NCBI RefSeq assembly: GCF_000224145.3
Contig: NC_020166.2
Location: forward strand, 2,473,150-2,537,149
Length of the DNA stretch: 64,000 nt
Source of the DNA: Ciona intestinalis
Lineage: Eukaryota; Chordata; Ascidiacea; Phlebobranchia; Cionidae
Direction: 5' to 3'
This document shows, piece by piece, positions 33,409-46,800 of the stretch (positions within the stretch are counted from its first letter, which is position 1; the number at the start of each line of letters is the position of its first letter). The position numbers and the translations under genes were made by a program. The notes under the pieces were generated by a model. It ran no database searches. It had not been told where the DNA came from and worked only from the letters and a program-made list of their open reading frames with translations.

Positions 33409-34615
33409 TGTTTCATTGAAGTGCTCTAAAGTACAGACAGACTTTTGCAAAATAAAGCTCAGCAGATTTTAAGACCAGACAAAACAAACAGAAGTTATTT
33501 ATTGAAAGCATGTTTGCTTTTTGTTCAAAACAACGTTATTTGTCGTGATAAGTAAAGAGAAACGAATTCAAAACTGGAACAACAAATTGAAATAAGAAAG
33601 TTGTTCTCAACCTATAGATAGGTACCGCGTGTGGAGTAATGAGCCAATCCTGGCCCTAATCCTAGAACCCATCATGTGCCAGGCTGCGGGACATCACCCA
33701 CATACAATAGATCGTTGTGGTACATGAATGTTTTCCATGTGGTAAGCAAGTAATTTTGGGGCCAATAAAGGTCTAAATTGCAGGTCGCATGGGTGTTTAC
33801 GCTGCGGAACCTCACCCACAAAGGAATAAAAGCAACTTTTCAAGGTTTGCTAAAATTCAACATATTAACAGTAGCCTTACCATAAGTGTAGGCTTTATAA
33901 GTGGTACAAGGTCTCTGTATAATGAAAAGTGATACACAGTTTAAAAAAAGTTAAAAAAACAATAGCTTAAACAAAATTATTGAGAAATATAGAAAAAACA
34001 TTTCAGAAATTGAAAAAAAATCAGCACAAACTAGATATTTTTTTTTAAATCAATAATTTTAACACAGCATTTTTGAAATTGAAATGATTACGTTCACTTA
34101 TAAAGTTCACAATTGCATGTTATTGTGTTGTAAGAGTTACAAAACTAAAGTTACACTCTTTAAAATGTTGTACACATTATCAATTAAAATCAGCCTATAT
34201 ACTAGTAATAGCAAATACACACAAAGTGCTAAAAATGACAAGTTTGGAATAATCATCACCTAAAACAAGTAAGATGCATGGAACTTCTATTTGCACAAAT
34301 ATGATATTTTTTGTAAATTCATTTCTAATGAGCTCAAATTTTAGTTTCCAAAACTATTTTTTAAAACCGAATTTTTTGACTTAAAATTCAATATTTTTAC
34401 ATAATCAAACAAATTCAACATAGTAACCATAACATTAAAGAAGAAACAGGAATTGCTTTTTTCTCTTTTTTGGATTAAATTAAAAAAGACATCACTGTAA
34501 AAAAAACTAAAACCATCACTTAAAAAAGAGTTTAACTTAAAATTTCAACTACTATATTTAGAGAAATATTATGCCTATGACCACTGTGGAAAAAAAAAAA
34601 TAAAAACTTGAAGTG
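33409..34615. other. Intergenic between protease B and RO60
   Basis: Very AT-rich. At about 33620-33830 a moderately repeated motif occurs (CATCACCCACATAC, CTAATCCTAGAACCCATCAT) related to patches near 38640-38760, 39690 and 62100-62210. No gene seen. The protease B promoter lies here. Confidence 0.45.
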
Positions 34616-37600
34616 TTAAAACTCATCGCAAATAAAATCGTGGATAATATCAGGAACTGATTCGTTGAAACCACAGATACTGAGCATCCCGCGATCAGAA
34701 GCTCCGTCAACATCTTTTTCCATTTTACGGACAGCAAGTGAGATTAAAATGAATTTTGCGGGAATTTGCATTTCCTGTACAATATAGATAAATGTATGTA
34801 ACTTGCTTTATCCTTGAGTGGCCGGTAAACGACTGTCCTTATAACACGGCGTTCTGTTTCATACACCTCGTGCCAGCTTGCGAGTTACCATGTATGTTAC
34901 TTTGTAGGATGTTTTTTTAAATTTTTTTATGTATGGCTGATAATTTGGACAACCCATTAGTGACCGCTGGGTTGGAGCAATTGCCGTTAAGTGTCTTGCT
35001 CAAGGACATATACCCCCACAATGGTAGCAGAAATGAACCTTGAAACCATTACCTCTGGGCTAGAGGCAGACATGCCAACCAATGTGCCCACGGCGCCGGA
35101 CGAGTAAGGAATAAATGGCACACCTGTCTCTTACACCGAGGTAATGAGTTCAAGGTTTGCCACTGCTACTATTGTGGGCGTACCTGACTTTGAAGTCTTG
35201 GACTAATGGGCTGTTCAATTTGGAAGTAATATACATGGTAACTCATAAGTTGGCACAATGTGTATGAAACAGAACACCTGTGCAATGTTATAACAATGGC
35301 TATCATTTCCTATATATTATAATAGTGATAACTGTAAAGCGACGCAACAACACTTTGAGAAGACTTAATATAGACAATATATTGCACACAAAACACATAG
35401 TCACATACCTCTCTATATTGTTTCAATGCTATATGTGGAGAAGTCTTTCCTTTCCATGTCTCTTTATCAGTTATCACGATAAAAACATCAAATGGCTTTT
35501 TTTCCTTCTTTGCTTTTATCATTGGACGAGAGCAGTCTGTTCCCCCAAGTGGTATCTATATGTAATAAAAATTTACGAAACAAAACAATTATTAGAAAAA
35601 AAATTGAAATTGATGTATAGTAGGGTGGGAGGAGATGAGACACCTTTTCACTCCATTTTCTCGTTCCATTTGGTAGTAAACAAAGAATTATAAAACTGTA
35701 TCCTGACGACTCCCATAGACCGCTATTAATTGTTTAAAACAGGATCAGGGTATTTGGAAATTATGTGCTAAAGGTGTCCCATCTTCCCCAACCCTATCAT
35801 ATCATTTATTTGTTAATAATAGATCAGAATGCAAAAAAATATAAACAAATTTCAAATTTAGAAACAAAAAGGAAAATACAGTTTGAACCTGGTCTATTTT
35901 CTCCACAGTTGACTTCACTGTATCTTTATCTCCAATGTCAATGTCAGTTAATCTAAAGTTAATACCGTTAGATGCTAAAGCACAAAAAATAAATAATTGC
36001 AATAAATATAACAGCCGGGCTCATAACCAGAAGGTAACAGGTTCAAGGCCCTATTGCAGCATTTCCATTTTTTTAAAGGTGTTGCAAACTGTCATATTCA
36101 CCACAGAAAAAAAGGGCTTCAGGATGTTGGACAGAATGTGAACCAAAAACGGTCACAAATAAACATTGAGAAAATGCTGGTGGCAATTTCACGAATATTT
36201 TTCAATTTTGTATCCCCCACAAACATTTCCAATTTTGTTAGCCCGTACATAAAAACAACTTTATAGATAAACACCAATAATAGATCCATATGTCAAATCC
36301 CCAATTTTTCCAGGATGCATTGCAACAAAATATGTTTATAATAAAATATGTTATATTAACTTATATAACTCACTGGGATGAAAAACCCTGCACTGTCACA
36401 TCTTTTTCCACTTTAGAAAAAACCAGACACATTGCAGCAGCAACTACCCTGCACTCCAAACAATGGCTGTTAACTATGTGAGCTTTCATGGACTTAGAAG
36501 CATCTAGTGTGATACAAATTCTCTTGTTTGTGGCTTTTACATTCTGAAATGAATAAAGGAATGATTGTAACTTGCTTTATCCTTGCGTTGTGGGAAATTA
36601 CAGTCGTTATAACATGGATGTTCTGTTTCATACAGCTCGTGCTCGCTTACAAGTTACCACCTATGTAATTTTTTGGGTGATCGATTTTTTTATTATGGCT
36701 GACAATTTAGACAACCCATTAGTGACCATTGTATTGGAGCAATTGCTGCTTAAGACACATTTGCCCACAACAGTAGCAATGACGATCCTTGAACCCATTA
36801 ACTCTGGCTAACCACAGGCAGGCGCGCTAACCACTGTGCCAAAGTGTTTACAAAAAGCAGTGGTGGTTATAAGTCAAATCTTTTCTTGCTTTTAAAAAGG
36901 AAAACAACAGATTTATGATAAGTTATGGAAAGATAGGACATCTTTTTGTTCTTTTTTATCATCCTATTTAGTAGTAAACAAAGTTTTTTTTTCAGAAAAA
37001 AAAATATATAAGTAACATTGAAAACATGACAATATTTAAAAAATAAATATTTTCTTACAAAATATCATCATAAAAAATTTAAAATGCTCAAACATATTCT
37101 GCCAACTGACCGGTATGGCTGTATAGAATGCTGCATCCAGTGCTTGGGAAATCAAAGGGTCTGGTATCCATTTCATTTCTTTACGAGCACTTTCTCCTTT
37201 GGCATAGATGTAATGATGAAGAAGGAAGCTGTAATGTATGAAAAAAATGATTTATTACTTTAAATACAGAAACAGAGATCAGATTAATTTACACAAACGA
37301 AGTAAAGAAAACTAGCAACAAAATTACAGTCGTTAAAGTTAGCAACAAAATGACAGGCGTTAAAAACTGTGATAATAGGACCAATATCAAAAGCATAATT
37401 TATATTTATCTCTTCAAATACAGAAACAGAGATCAGGATAATTTACACAACGAAGTAAAGAAAATTAGCAACAAAATTACAGTCGTTATACACACGCTCT
37501 GAGTAAAAACTTTCTTAAGTAAAAGTGTTAGAAAAATGTGTGGCTGCTAAACCCATGTATATGAAAAGGAAATAAGCTACTTTCATGGTAAATAATGAAT

Positions 37601-40600
37601 ATGAATGAATGAATGTAATTTATTTGCCCTGGCGTGGCGGGGCAAGACAGTCATTATAACCTGGTGTTCTGTTTCATACACCTCATGCCCACCAACATGC
37701 TAACACATATGTAACTTATTTTTTTATTTTTATTATTATTTTTTAGAGGTTTTTTTTTTGGCTGAGAATTAAAACAACTGAGAGACCACTGGGTTGGAGA
37801 AAGTGCTGTTAATGGCCTTAAAAAAGCAATTCAGACTGGTAATAAATGACAATTTCCCTACAAATCGGTAGCAAACACTTTTAAATATCAAGTTTAAAAA
37901 TAATTAGGAAACATTTTATTTTATTTATGATATAATAAAAACACATTTAATACAGACAGTCCTTATTACATAGTATAAAGACTATAATATCAATGAAGAC
38001 TCACTATAATTACCTGTAGGGGTGTAACTCTGACTGTTCGATAGAATCGTCATTGAACAACCTTTGCAAAATTTGCTTTGTCCAAATATTTCCATTAACC
38101 AAAACACCAATGTGGTGAAAACGTGGCAGGTTACGAATTAAAGCAGCCATACCAAGTTTAGGTATAAGACACTTCCATACCTATGCGATAAAATGTACTG
38201 TTAGCATGTTTTGCAGTATAAAAAAGCAAAAAATATTCACCCACAAAGTAACATACATTGTAACTCGTAAGCTGTATGAAACAGAGCACCCATGTTCTAA
38301 CAACTGTCGTTTTCCGGCCACGCGAGGAAAAATTAAGTTACATTCATTCATCATAAACTATTGTATTTTATGATTCAATGACATTGTATGCCTTTAAACA
38401 CTGACTTTGCATTAACTGTAATAACAAAATAACCACCTCTGCGTTGTTCCTCAGTTTACACGGTATATGTCCCCATGTGAGGTTATGCTTCTCAATCAAC
38501 GCACAGCTATCTGCAGCAACTGTTGAATTTTTCAGCTTACGAATAACACCCAGCAGTTCCATCAACTGAAATTAGAATTATCATACACAAAGACACAGAC
38601 AATATGTAATGTTATAAATTAAAACCCACTGAGTTCAATTGTACTCTTTGTTGAGGAGGTCCTTTTTAGAACCTGGGATTTAGGCCAGATTTGGATTTGG
38701 CCCATTACCCCAACACCAGGAATTCCCATTTAAGTCTTTCATGTGATCCGTGCAGTACTTTGCAACACAGCATCACAGTCAGTACTATTTCGCACCATTT
38801 TTATCCTTGTGTGCTTACAAGTTACCACACTTTTTAACTATGTTTATGATTTTTGCTTTGATACAGCTAAAAATTGGACAACCCATTAGTGACCTCTGGA
38901 GTAATGTCTGTTAAGTGTCTTGCCCAAGGACACATGTGCGATCTGTATTTTATATCGCCGTCGAGCATCGAACCAGGTACCCTAAGTCATACATAAGAAC
39001 AAAGACAGTATGTAGTTATAAGCTTAATTGGAAACCACAGAGTTAAAGTCTGTCTACCTTAATAGCATCTGCTTCATCACTTTTTGCTATTTCATCACGA
39101 AAAGCATTCTCAGTTGCCTGGTAACCACGCGCAATGTACATGCATAAGATCTTAAGGCCTAGTTAACATATGTGTGATTAAAAAGTGGCAACTGTAAGTA
39201 AAACATATTTGTTTTGGTTTCTGCTTTTAGAATTGGAGGTAATTTTTTCTGTTCATTGAATTTTTAATTTTTGCAAGTACAGAGTGCATAGGCACCACAT
39301 ATTTTTGAACTTTGACAGGATTTCAGAAGAACTTTACAGAACACTCATATTTATCAAACTTAATTGGCAAATGCATTATACTTTGGTTTTGTTCTTTGTT
39401 GTATAGACAATTAACAGCAGATGTTTTATTGCTAAAAAATGCTAAAACATATGATGTTACCCCTAGAAAGTTACAGTGTCATTCTAGCCAATCAAGGCTA
39501 AATTATGTCTTGGTGTGGTTTATAAACTGGTATCTCAAGGAAAAAAGTATTTACAAAACTCTGAGATATTATAACTAAAACAGAGTGGAAATTAATATTG
39601 TAGCATATTAAACACCGTGTTATAACTAATTTCATTTTCCAGCCAACGAGGATAAACCAAGTTACAATCTATTCTATGTGGGTGAGGTCCTGCCATGGTC
39701 CTAGGATTTAGGCCAGGATTGTACCATTACCCCAGGCAGAGCAAGTTAGAATCATATTAATAAAGAAACACTTACAAAGTGAGTTTGCTGGATTGAGATG
39801 ACATAAGCGTAAAACATCTTTATGACTCCAATGATTGACAGTTGAACAACTTGTCACGGCAAATGCAACTTCATAGGATCGCTTATTACTGTACCACTTC
39901 TGTACAGCTCGTTTTCTGCCTCTACCCCACCCACTTGTGCGTGAAATGTTCTTACTAATTTCCTCACAGTATGCAACAAACTGAAAAGTTTTAAAAACTC
40001 ATTAAAAATTAACGTATATACAGATACATTTTTTCAAAAGATTAAGAACTGTTTAGGATTTTTCACAAAATAACACATGAAACTCAGCTGCAAAGCATAA
40101 TCAATACTGTTATCCACTATACATTACTTTCTTGTCTAAATCCCAGTTTCTGAACAAAGACCTCACACAATAAGATTCGAATAGAATATCAGTTATATAT
40201 ATATATATATATATGTATATTTCTAAAGAGTACTATATATGGGTGAGGTCCTATAGCAAAGCATTTATTTACCTCCAAAATCATTCTTGGTCTGTTGCAA
40301 ATAACTCCAACGTGATTTAAAGCATCTTGTTTTACTTTGGCATCTTTAGAGCAGGCACAAACTGCCAACACATATGGTATAGCACCCTCCACATATGCAT
40401 TACCTGTTTTTGAATAACAATATGTTCTAAATTGTGATCAAAATAGATGTTCAAATTTACTCGAATTCGTGATAAAAACTGCCCCAAGGCATATAATACA
40501 AGTTTTAAACTCGCTGGTTGGATGAATCCCAATAGTTTGGCAGTGGCGCAGCCAGAAAAAAAAATAGGGTCTAAATCAAAAATTTTTGTTTTTAATTTTT

Positions 40601-42270
40601 TTTATAATAATTTTTTTTGGTTTAAAAGGGGGGGGTCGGGACACTGTAAACCCCCCTGGCTGCGCCACTGCATTCAGCTATTAAACCAGTGACATGTTGT
40701 ATTACTATTAATAAGCTTCATTTTTACATGCATATAATCACATAGAAAAAATTGAGACAAGTAGACACTCATTTAACAGGTTCACAGCCGCCTAATCCAT
40801 TACGGTAAAGGTAAAAGACTGGGCATGCCAATCTTCCAGAGTGTCTTAATATGCTAATTTTATCTTAATATGCTAATATACATCACATACAACAATGCAG
40901 TCTAAAGTTACAAGGAAGGAAGTCATATTAAACAAGACACAATGGTGTTTGATCTACCGTATACCACAGCTAATAGTAAACAATATCTGTATTTTGTATT
41001 GGCTTGCACAATACATGTATATGTATTGGCTTGTTCAAGACAATTTAATTCAATGGATTTCATTTTACTTTTTTTTATTTTAACTTAAAATAAAGATAAC
41101 TGATTAGTGGTACAAAGGTATTATAAACAAAAAAATTTATACAGCTATTTAGCTGGCCAAATGCATGGTCCTAAAGAATGTAGTCTCCAAAGGCTAAAAA
41201 TATGTGAAAGTCACATATTTAAATTAGGTTCAACAGCTATGCATTTTAACTCATGCTCTTTCCGATACCGTTTATTTATAGTGTGTTTTTACAACTTTTG
41301 TTTGCTGTTGATTTTCTTTTTTGTTATTAAAATATATATATATATATGTATATGTAATATGATCTTCGCTATCGTTTTCGAAGAGATAAATAAACAATTA
41401 TATATGTGTTATGTAACTTATGTTATAGGCCTATACAAATAAACCCAAAGGTAACTTGGTTAATGCAGTAATCTCTAATTACTTATAGTAGATTAAAATA
41501 TAAACATTTTTCCTAGCCTGACACTGTTATACTATCATAGCAAACTTAAACTAGGCACAAAAATGACCCACCTTTTTTCGCAAACTTTACAAGTGTACTG
41601 AGAACCGAAAGCCCTTTTCCATTTTCATTAAGTTTATAAACAGCAGTTGTATTAACATTGTCTGGTGTAGTAAGGGAAGGAGATATGTTGTAAACTTTAA
41701 CATTTCCCTCTTCACAACCAACAGTTAGGAATCTCAGCAGCTGACTTGTTGCCGTGGCAACAAGCTGAAAAATAAGGGAGTTTTTTATACTTTGCTTGTT
41801 GGTGTTGAAACAACTCGTAAAAAAATTTACTGGGAGGTGTACAAATCAGCTCAGCGTGTCAACTGACACCCTCTTTCGATTTATCATTACAACTCCCTTA
41901 TGTTTTATTTGGGTTGGGGAGGTTACCCAATTTTATGGGTGAGGTTACCTAAGAAATTAACTCATGGACCTAAACAATTAAACAAAACGATGTACTCATA
42001 CTTTTAAATGATTAAATAAAATAAACTTATTTATCCTCGCATGGTGGAAATAAAGTTATACAGGAATGTTCTGTTTCATACTTTTCATGGGTCATGCTCA
42101 CTTACAAGTTACACAGGACAAATACACTTTCTTTGGTGGCATAATCATACTTTTACCCGAATATCTCCTTCTGAGTTCAGTACCAAAGGCTCAGCTTCTA
42201 TTGTCACTGCTTGTTGAGGTTCGAGTACCAGTTGATCGAACAAAAGAAGATCCAAATCGTCTTCATCCAT
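34616..42270 (-). CDS. RO60: 60 kDa Ro ribonucleoprotein (TROVE + VWA)
   Basis: Twelve exons: 42157-42270, 41572-41764, 40273-40403, 39776-39980, 39058-39158, 38437-38565, 38014-38180, 37111-37228, 36387-36543, 35889-35974, 35409-35555, 34616-34774; 1707 nt, 568 residues (human about 538). The N-terminus is acidic (MDEDDLDLLLFDQ). The TROVE domain spans roughly residues 45-375, with NHWSHKDVLRLCHLNPAN and the KxWxxLxP-like helix VWKCLIPKLGMAALIRNL. The VWA domain follows with the MIDAS residues Asp400, Ser402 and Ser404 (LDASKSM), then IPLGGTDCSRPM and VFIVITDKET. The C-terminus DRGMLSICGF matches the human DRGMLDMCGF region. Ro60 is a ring-shaped RNA chaperone binding Y RNAs and misfolded small RNAs. 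The ninth exon's donor is the weak GGTTTTTT; a stronger GTGAGT 13 nt later would break the frame. Confidence 0.92.
34795..35095 (-). mobile_element. Near full-length SINE
   Basis: ATGTAACTTGCTTTATCCTT to CCAACCAATGTGCCCACGGC. It is adjacent to a plus-strand SINE fragment (35105-35290), making an inverted pair in the last RO60 intron. Confidence 0.75.
35105..35290 (+). mobile_element. SINE fragment, plus strand
   Basis: GAGGTAATGAGTTCAAGGTT through GGGCGTACC to CATGGTAACTCATAAGTTGG and ACAGAACACCTGTGCAATGT. Confidence 0.55.
35618..35797. mobile_element. Palindromic MITE copy
   Basis: TATAGTAGGGTGGGAGGAGA to CCATCTTCCCCAACCCTATC. RO60 intron 10. Confidence 0.75.
36555..36842 (-). mobile_element. 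Near full-length SINE
   Basis: AAAGGAATGATTGTAACTTG to GCGCGCTAACCACTGTGCCA. It starts about 10 bp from the MIDAS exon of RO60. Confidence 0.75.
37600..37800 (-). mobile_element. Degraded SINE
   Basis: GAATGAATGAATGTAATTTA, GTTCTGTTTCATACACCTCA, GAGACCACTGGGTTGGAG. Confidence 0.6.
38240..38352 (+). mobile_element. SINE 3' fragment, plus strand
   Basis: CACCCACAAAGTAACATACA to TTAAGTTACATTCATTCATC. Confidence 0.65.
40541..40670. mobile_element. hAT-type MITE, TIR CAGTGGCGCAGCCAG
   Basis: Starts CAGTGGCGCAGCCAG and ends CTGGCTGCGCCACTG, a perfect 15-bp inverted repeat around 100 bp of G/T-rich sequence. No clear 8-bp target duplication. RO60 intron 2. Confidence 0.8.
41838..41945. repeat. 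Dispersed repeat, inverted with respect to 44935-45055
   Basis: GGGAGGTGTACAAATCAGCT and TTGGGTTGGGGAGGTTACCC recur in reverse complement at 44935-45055 in ITFG1. A family with unknown boundaries. Confidence 0.65.
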
Positions 42271-43850
42271 TTTGTTCTGTATGAATTTTGTTCTACAGCT
42301 ACACAGTCAGCAAATCAAATGGAATTCTAGGTGTAAACAATCTAAATATATATTATAAGCGCTTTTTTAAAAAATACATTATAGTAGGGTGGGGGGAGTC
42401 TAATTTGGTAGTAAACAAAAATCGTTCAAAGAATTATTAAACCATATCCCAACGACCCCCATAGAGCGTTGTTAATTATTTAAAACACGACCAGGATATT
42501 TGGATATTACGTGCTAAAGGTGTCCCATCTTCCCCCGCAGTACTATATATATATATCTATAGTTTATGTTTAAAAGTTAGGGGGCTTACGGAGTTATGTT
42601 ATAAGTGATAGTAAGTTTGTAGCTGCAAGTAAGTTTTCACTAGCAGTAAAACAGATGGTACTACTGAAGAATACTCCGGTACATAGCAGAATAGGCTTGT
42701 AAAAAGTGATAGAGGTTGATGGTTAGGGGGTTAGTGGTTAACTGGCTATAGGGGTTAGTAGTTAGGGGTGGTGATTAGCAAATATGGTGGGGGGAGGATT
42801 CTTCACTAGCACCAAATAATAAACCCCACGTTTTATACATGCATTTTGCGCGATTACATTTAGCAACCTTAAAATTGCATTTTATAAAGAATAAAATCAA
42901 ATTCGACACGATAAATTTGTAGCTGTATAAAAAGTGCGTTACCGACAGCAAAGTTAGTATAATGCAAACAAGTCGTCAATACCCATATAACAAACGCTAC
43001 AAAGAAAACAAAGGCAATTAATTGCGGTTTGTAAACCAGTAACAAAAATAAACCTACCAACTTTTTCGGAAAACCAAAATTTTGCCTTCGGGGCTTCCCC
43101 GTTTCGAGACACTTCGTAGAAATCGTATTCCAAGTAACCGCTGTGCGCATGCGCAGTACCGCAAATCAATGTTTATGTATCTCTGATGTAACTTTTTATC
43201 CGTAAGTGACGACAGTTTTACACACCACATTTCCTTACCCTTGTTAAATTATATGGTTGTATTTTATTATATATCTAGTTAGATTTATAACACTAGCGCA
43301 TATATGAGCGTATATAGCGCACATACACCACTTTCGTTCTGTTGGTACAACACAAACTGCAGACAAAGTAAATAATTTTTATTGATAGTGTAACTTAAAA
43401 ATACAAGCAGATTTAAAAATGTTGTATCATACTTTCTCTTTTGACAAAACAGTATAACTTACACCCTTGCTGGTTTATTGACACCAAACAGTTTCTGTTA
43501 CCGTAGAGCTATTTAGCAGTTAGTTTTCATACATTTATTTTAAATCAAGGTTGCATATTTTGTTTTGTTAAAACAACCTATTAGGCATAAGTTATTCTTA
43601 AAAAACATAAATTATTCTGAAATAACTTTTGGTTACTAAACCTTGAAATGCAGCTTTGCGTAACAAGTTAAAATGAAACAGATTTTGTAATAAAATGTGC
43701 AAATAGTTAGAATATGCATTGAATAACGCCATGCACCTAACCACAATTGGACTCGCGATTGTGACAGCGAATGATGTCACAGTGTAATTAGAAATTCGAA
43801 ATATCATGACGTCACAACTATGTATGACGTCATACTCAGTTTTACACAGG
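42271..43850. other. Intergenic between RO60 5' end and ITFG1 3' end
   Basis: Contains a MITE (42380-42550) and, at about 42590-42790, a GGTTAGTAGTTAGGGGTGGTG-like simple stretch. A CpG-containing patch at 43050-43170 may be a RO60 promoter or untranslated first exon: on the minus strand a GTAGGT donor follows TTCCGAAAAAGTTG. A 71-codon minus-strand open frame at 42954-43169 with one hydrophobic stretch has no recognised family. Confidence 0.4.
42380..42550. mobile_element. Palindromic MITE copy
   Basis: TATAGTAGGGTGGGGGGAGT to CATCTTCCCCCGCAGTACTA; the left arm is shortened. Confidence 0.7.
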
Positions 43851-46800
43851 TCACATTGCGTCAAAGTGAAAACGATGCGCTTCGCGTATTTTTTCCTGCT
43901 TGTCTTCTCTTCTTTCCATACAGTGCAATACTATTATTGTTATTGCAACAACAATGCAGGTCGAAAGTAAAACAAATGCAGTTGAAATGATGTTTCTGCT
44001 GGGTGTAACAACCAAAACATTCTTCCAGCTTTGAAAAAACACATTATGAAAGGAAAAAGTGCTAGATTATAGAACTTGTAGCGGGTAAATCCAAATTGCA
44101 TTTTTATAGTTTCATTCTTTAAAGGAATTAAAGAATATTTTATAAAAACATAACACAAATCACACTTATTTCATATACCAGTTTAAGAGTGATAATACAA
44201 TTCAATGCTTTTAGTTTAAGATGTCCAAAGTGGCTGCTCTTATTATGCACTAGAGTTAAAAAGATCTTTTACATTTGTTTGTATCACAAAATGGACATAA
44301 GATACTGCTGCTATTTTTGCCAGGCATGTTGTAATACCTGAAATTGCTCTTTGGTAAAAACTAAAAACCATAACTTTATTATTGCACTAAATTTATACTA
44401 TGTTCGCACCAATTTTAAAGTGTTTTCACAATGTGTTTTAAATTGTATTCATAACATACCTGGAAGAATCATTCATTGGGTAAGGAATTATGTAGAGCTT
44501 GGAGTTTGGAATCAACATTGTCCAAGTGCTGTGTGAAGCTATATAGCCGATTGGATTACCTGAAAATAAATGAATGAATGAATTTAACTTGATTTATCCG
44601 CATGTGGCCAGGAAACGACAGTGGTTATAACACGGGTGTTCATACACCTTGTGTTAGCTTACGAGTTACCATGTATGTTACTTTGTGAGTGATTGTATTT
44701 TTTTATGTATGACTGACAATTTGGGCAACCCACTGGGTTGAAGCAATTGCCGTTAAGTGTCTTGCCCAAAGACACATACTGCCCACAATGGTAACTTAGC
44801 AAAAATGCTAACAAATTGGTCCGGTGGGTGTCTGAAAAACGTTTAGACAAAAAAAGCCTATGTTAAAAAAGTTGGAAACGACATTTATTTATACCTGGAG
44901 TTGTAGGTAGCAGGGGGACTGGCATTGACACTGTGAGAGTGTCAATAAAATTGGGTAACCTCCCCAACCCAAATATAACATAAGGGAGTTGTAATGATAG
45001 ATGGGAAGACTGTGTCATTTGACACGCTGAGCTGATTTGTACACCTCCCTGTAAAAAAAAGACTGTTTGGTAATTTTTTTAGGAGAAAGTTTGGTGTGTT
45101 TTTTTTTAAAAAATTTGGTAATTTTTTTAGAAAGTTTGGAAAGCGCTTGATGAACTTACCATAACATTAGTTGACGTATATCTCACGCTAGCTCCTGGTA
45201 CATTTGAACTTCCTAACATAGGCGTGCCTGGCAGAACCTGTATAATGTATAAAGTAAAACATAGCTACTTAATTGCACAGAATAATAACTTTCATTTGTC
45301 TCTTCGATTACGGCAGCAAAGATTTAAAAATATTTTAAACGAAAAGACAGGATATTGCGACAAAACAACAGTTGTTAAAACACACGCTTACAGTTAAAAA
45401 CATATTTACATTTAATTGGAGAAAAATAAGCGTGGTCGCCACACCTGGGATATTTAGTATGAATGAATGTAACTTGCTTTATCTTCGCGTGTGTTTTGTT
45501 TCATACACCTTGCGCCAGCTTGCGGGTTACTATATATGTTATTTTGTGGGTCATATGTTAGGTAATAACATACATACTGCACAAGAACATTGGTAAAAGA
45601 AAAACAATAGAAAAAAATAATTTAATTACAAAAATATTTGCAGACATTTATTGATAATTTTAAACAGCAGACTTATTATAAAAAAAATTGTAAAAATAGA
45701 CTATCCATAAGTATTACTATTTCACAATATAAGGGAAATAAACTGTGTTACAATACTTAAACACTGTTAAAAAGAATACTAAACAAAAGTTATCCATTAT
45801 AAAAATCTGCAACATAAAAAAATTTCCTAAAATTATCCTTAAACTTATTCTTGAAAAATAAAAAAAATAAAAAAGTANNNNNNNNNNNNNNNNNNNNNNN
45901 NNNNNNNNNNNNNNNNNNNNNNNNNNNAAAAATTATACACAAACTACAGATCGTATGGAAGCGAATAAAACACGATTGTTTTATAACAATCTCGTTTGTA
46001 ATGTAACAATCGTAATGGTTTATTAAAGTTATTCTGGCGTAAATAATCGTTAGATTATCCACGATGGACATGCGTAAAACTTACACCAATGTTTCATTTA
46101 TTAAAAAGACGTTTCTAATTAAGTATAAATAATGTAATATTGGTCCTAATTTACCGCATAAAGTAGAATAAAAAGATTAGTGTGCAAAACCAATATCTAA
46201 AGCGTTTATTTCGCTTTAGAGATAACGTTGTTTTTTATCTGTATGACAGACCCCTTTTGAACGCGCTAGTTGCACCACTGGCTGCAAAAGTTATAAATAC
46301 TTTTTAATTAAATATTTTTTATTGGAAATTACGAAACGAGACGTTTTTTTAACCGCAAACCACGTGCTCTGTAATATTTAAATTAGCGATGCTTTTCGAC
46401 TGAATATGAACGCGTTCTCGTACGCCTTTCTCCTTGATGACGTCATAGGTGCTCGGGCTCGGGCTCGTGCCGAGCTTTTCGTTGAAGCTCGGCGCTCGGC
46501 GAACCCGAGCTTTTACAACTTCAGCACATCCCTAATACATACTGCACCAGAACATTGGTAAAAGAAAAACAATAGAAAAAAATAATTTAATTACAAAAAT
46601 ATTTGCAGACATTTATTGATAATTTTAAACAGCAGACTTATTATAAAAAAAATTGTAAAAATAGACTATCCATAAGTATTACTATTTCACAATATAAGGG
46701 AAATAAACTGTGTTACAATACTTAAACACTGTTAAAAAGAATACTAAACAAAAGTTATCCATTATAAAAATCTGCAACATAAAAAAATTTCCTAAAATTA

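Noticed and set aside
44890-44940. Possible 36-bp mini-exon of ITFG1 (CACAG|TGTCAATGCC... to CTCCAG|GTATAA)
   Set aside because: Its length is a multiple of three, so it cannot repair the phase problem, and its translation does not resemble the missing segment.
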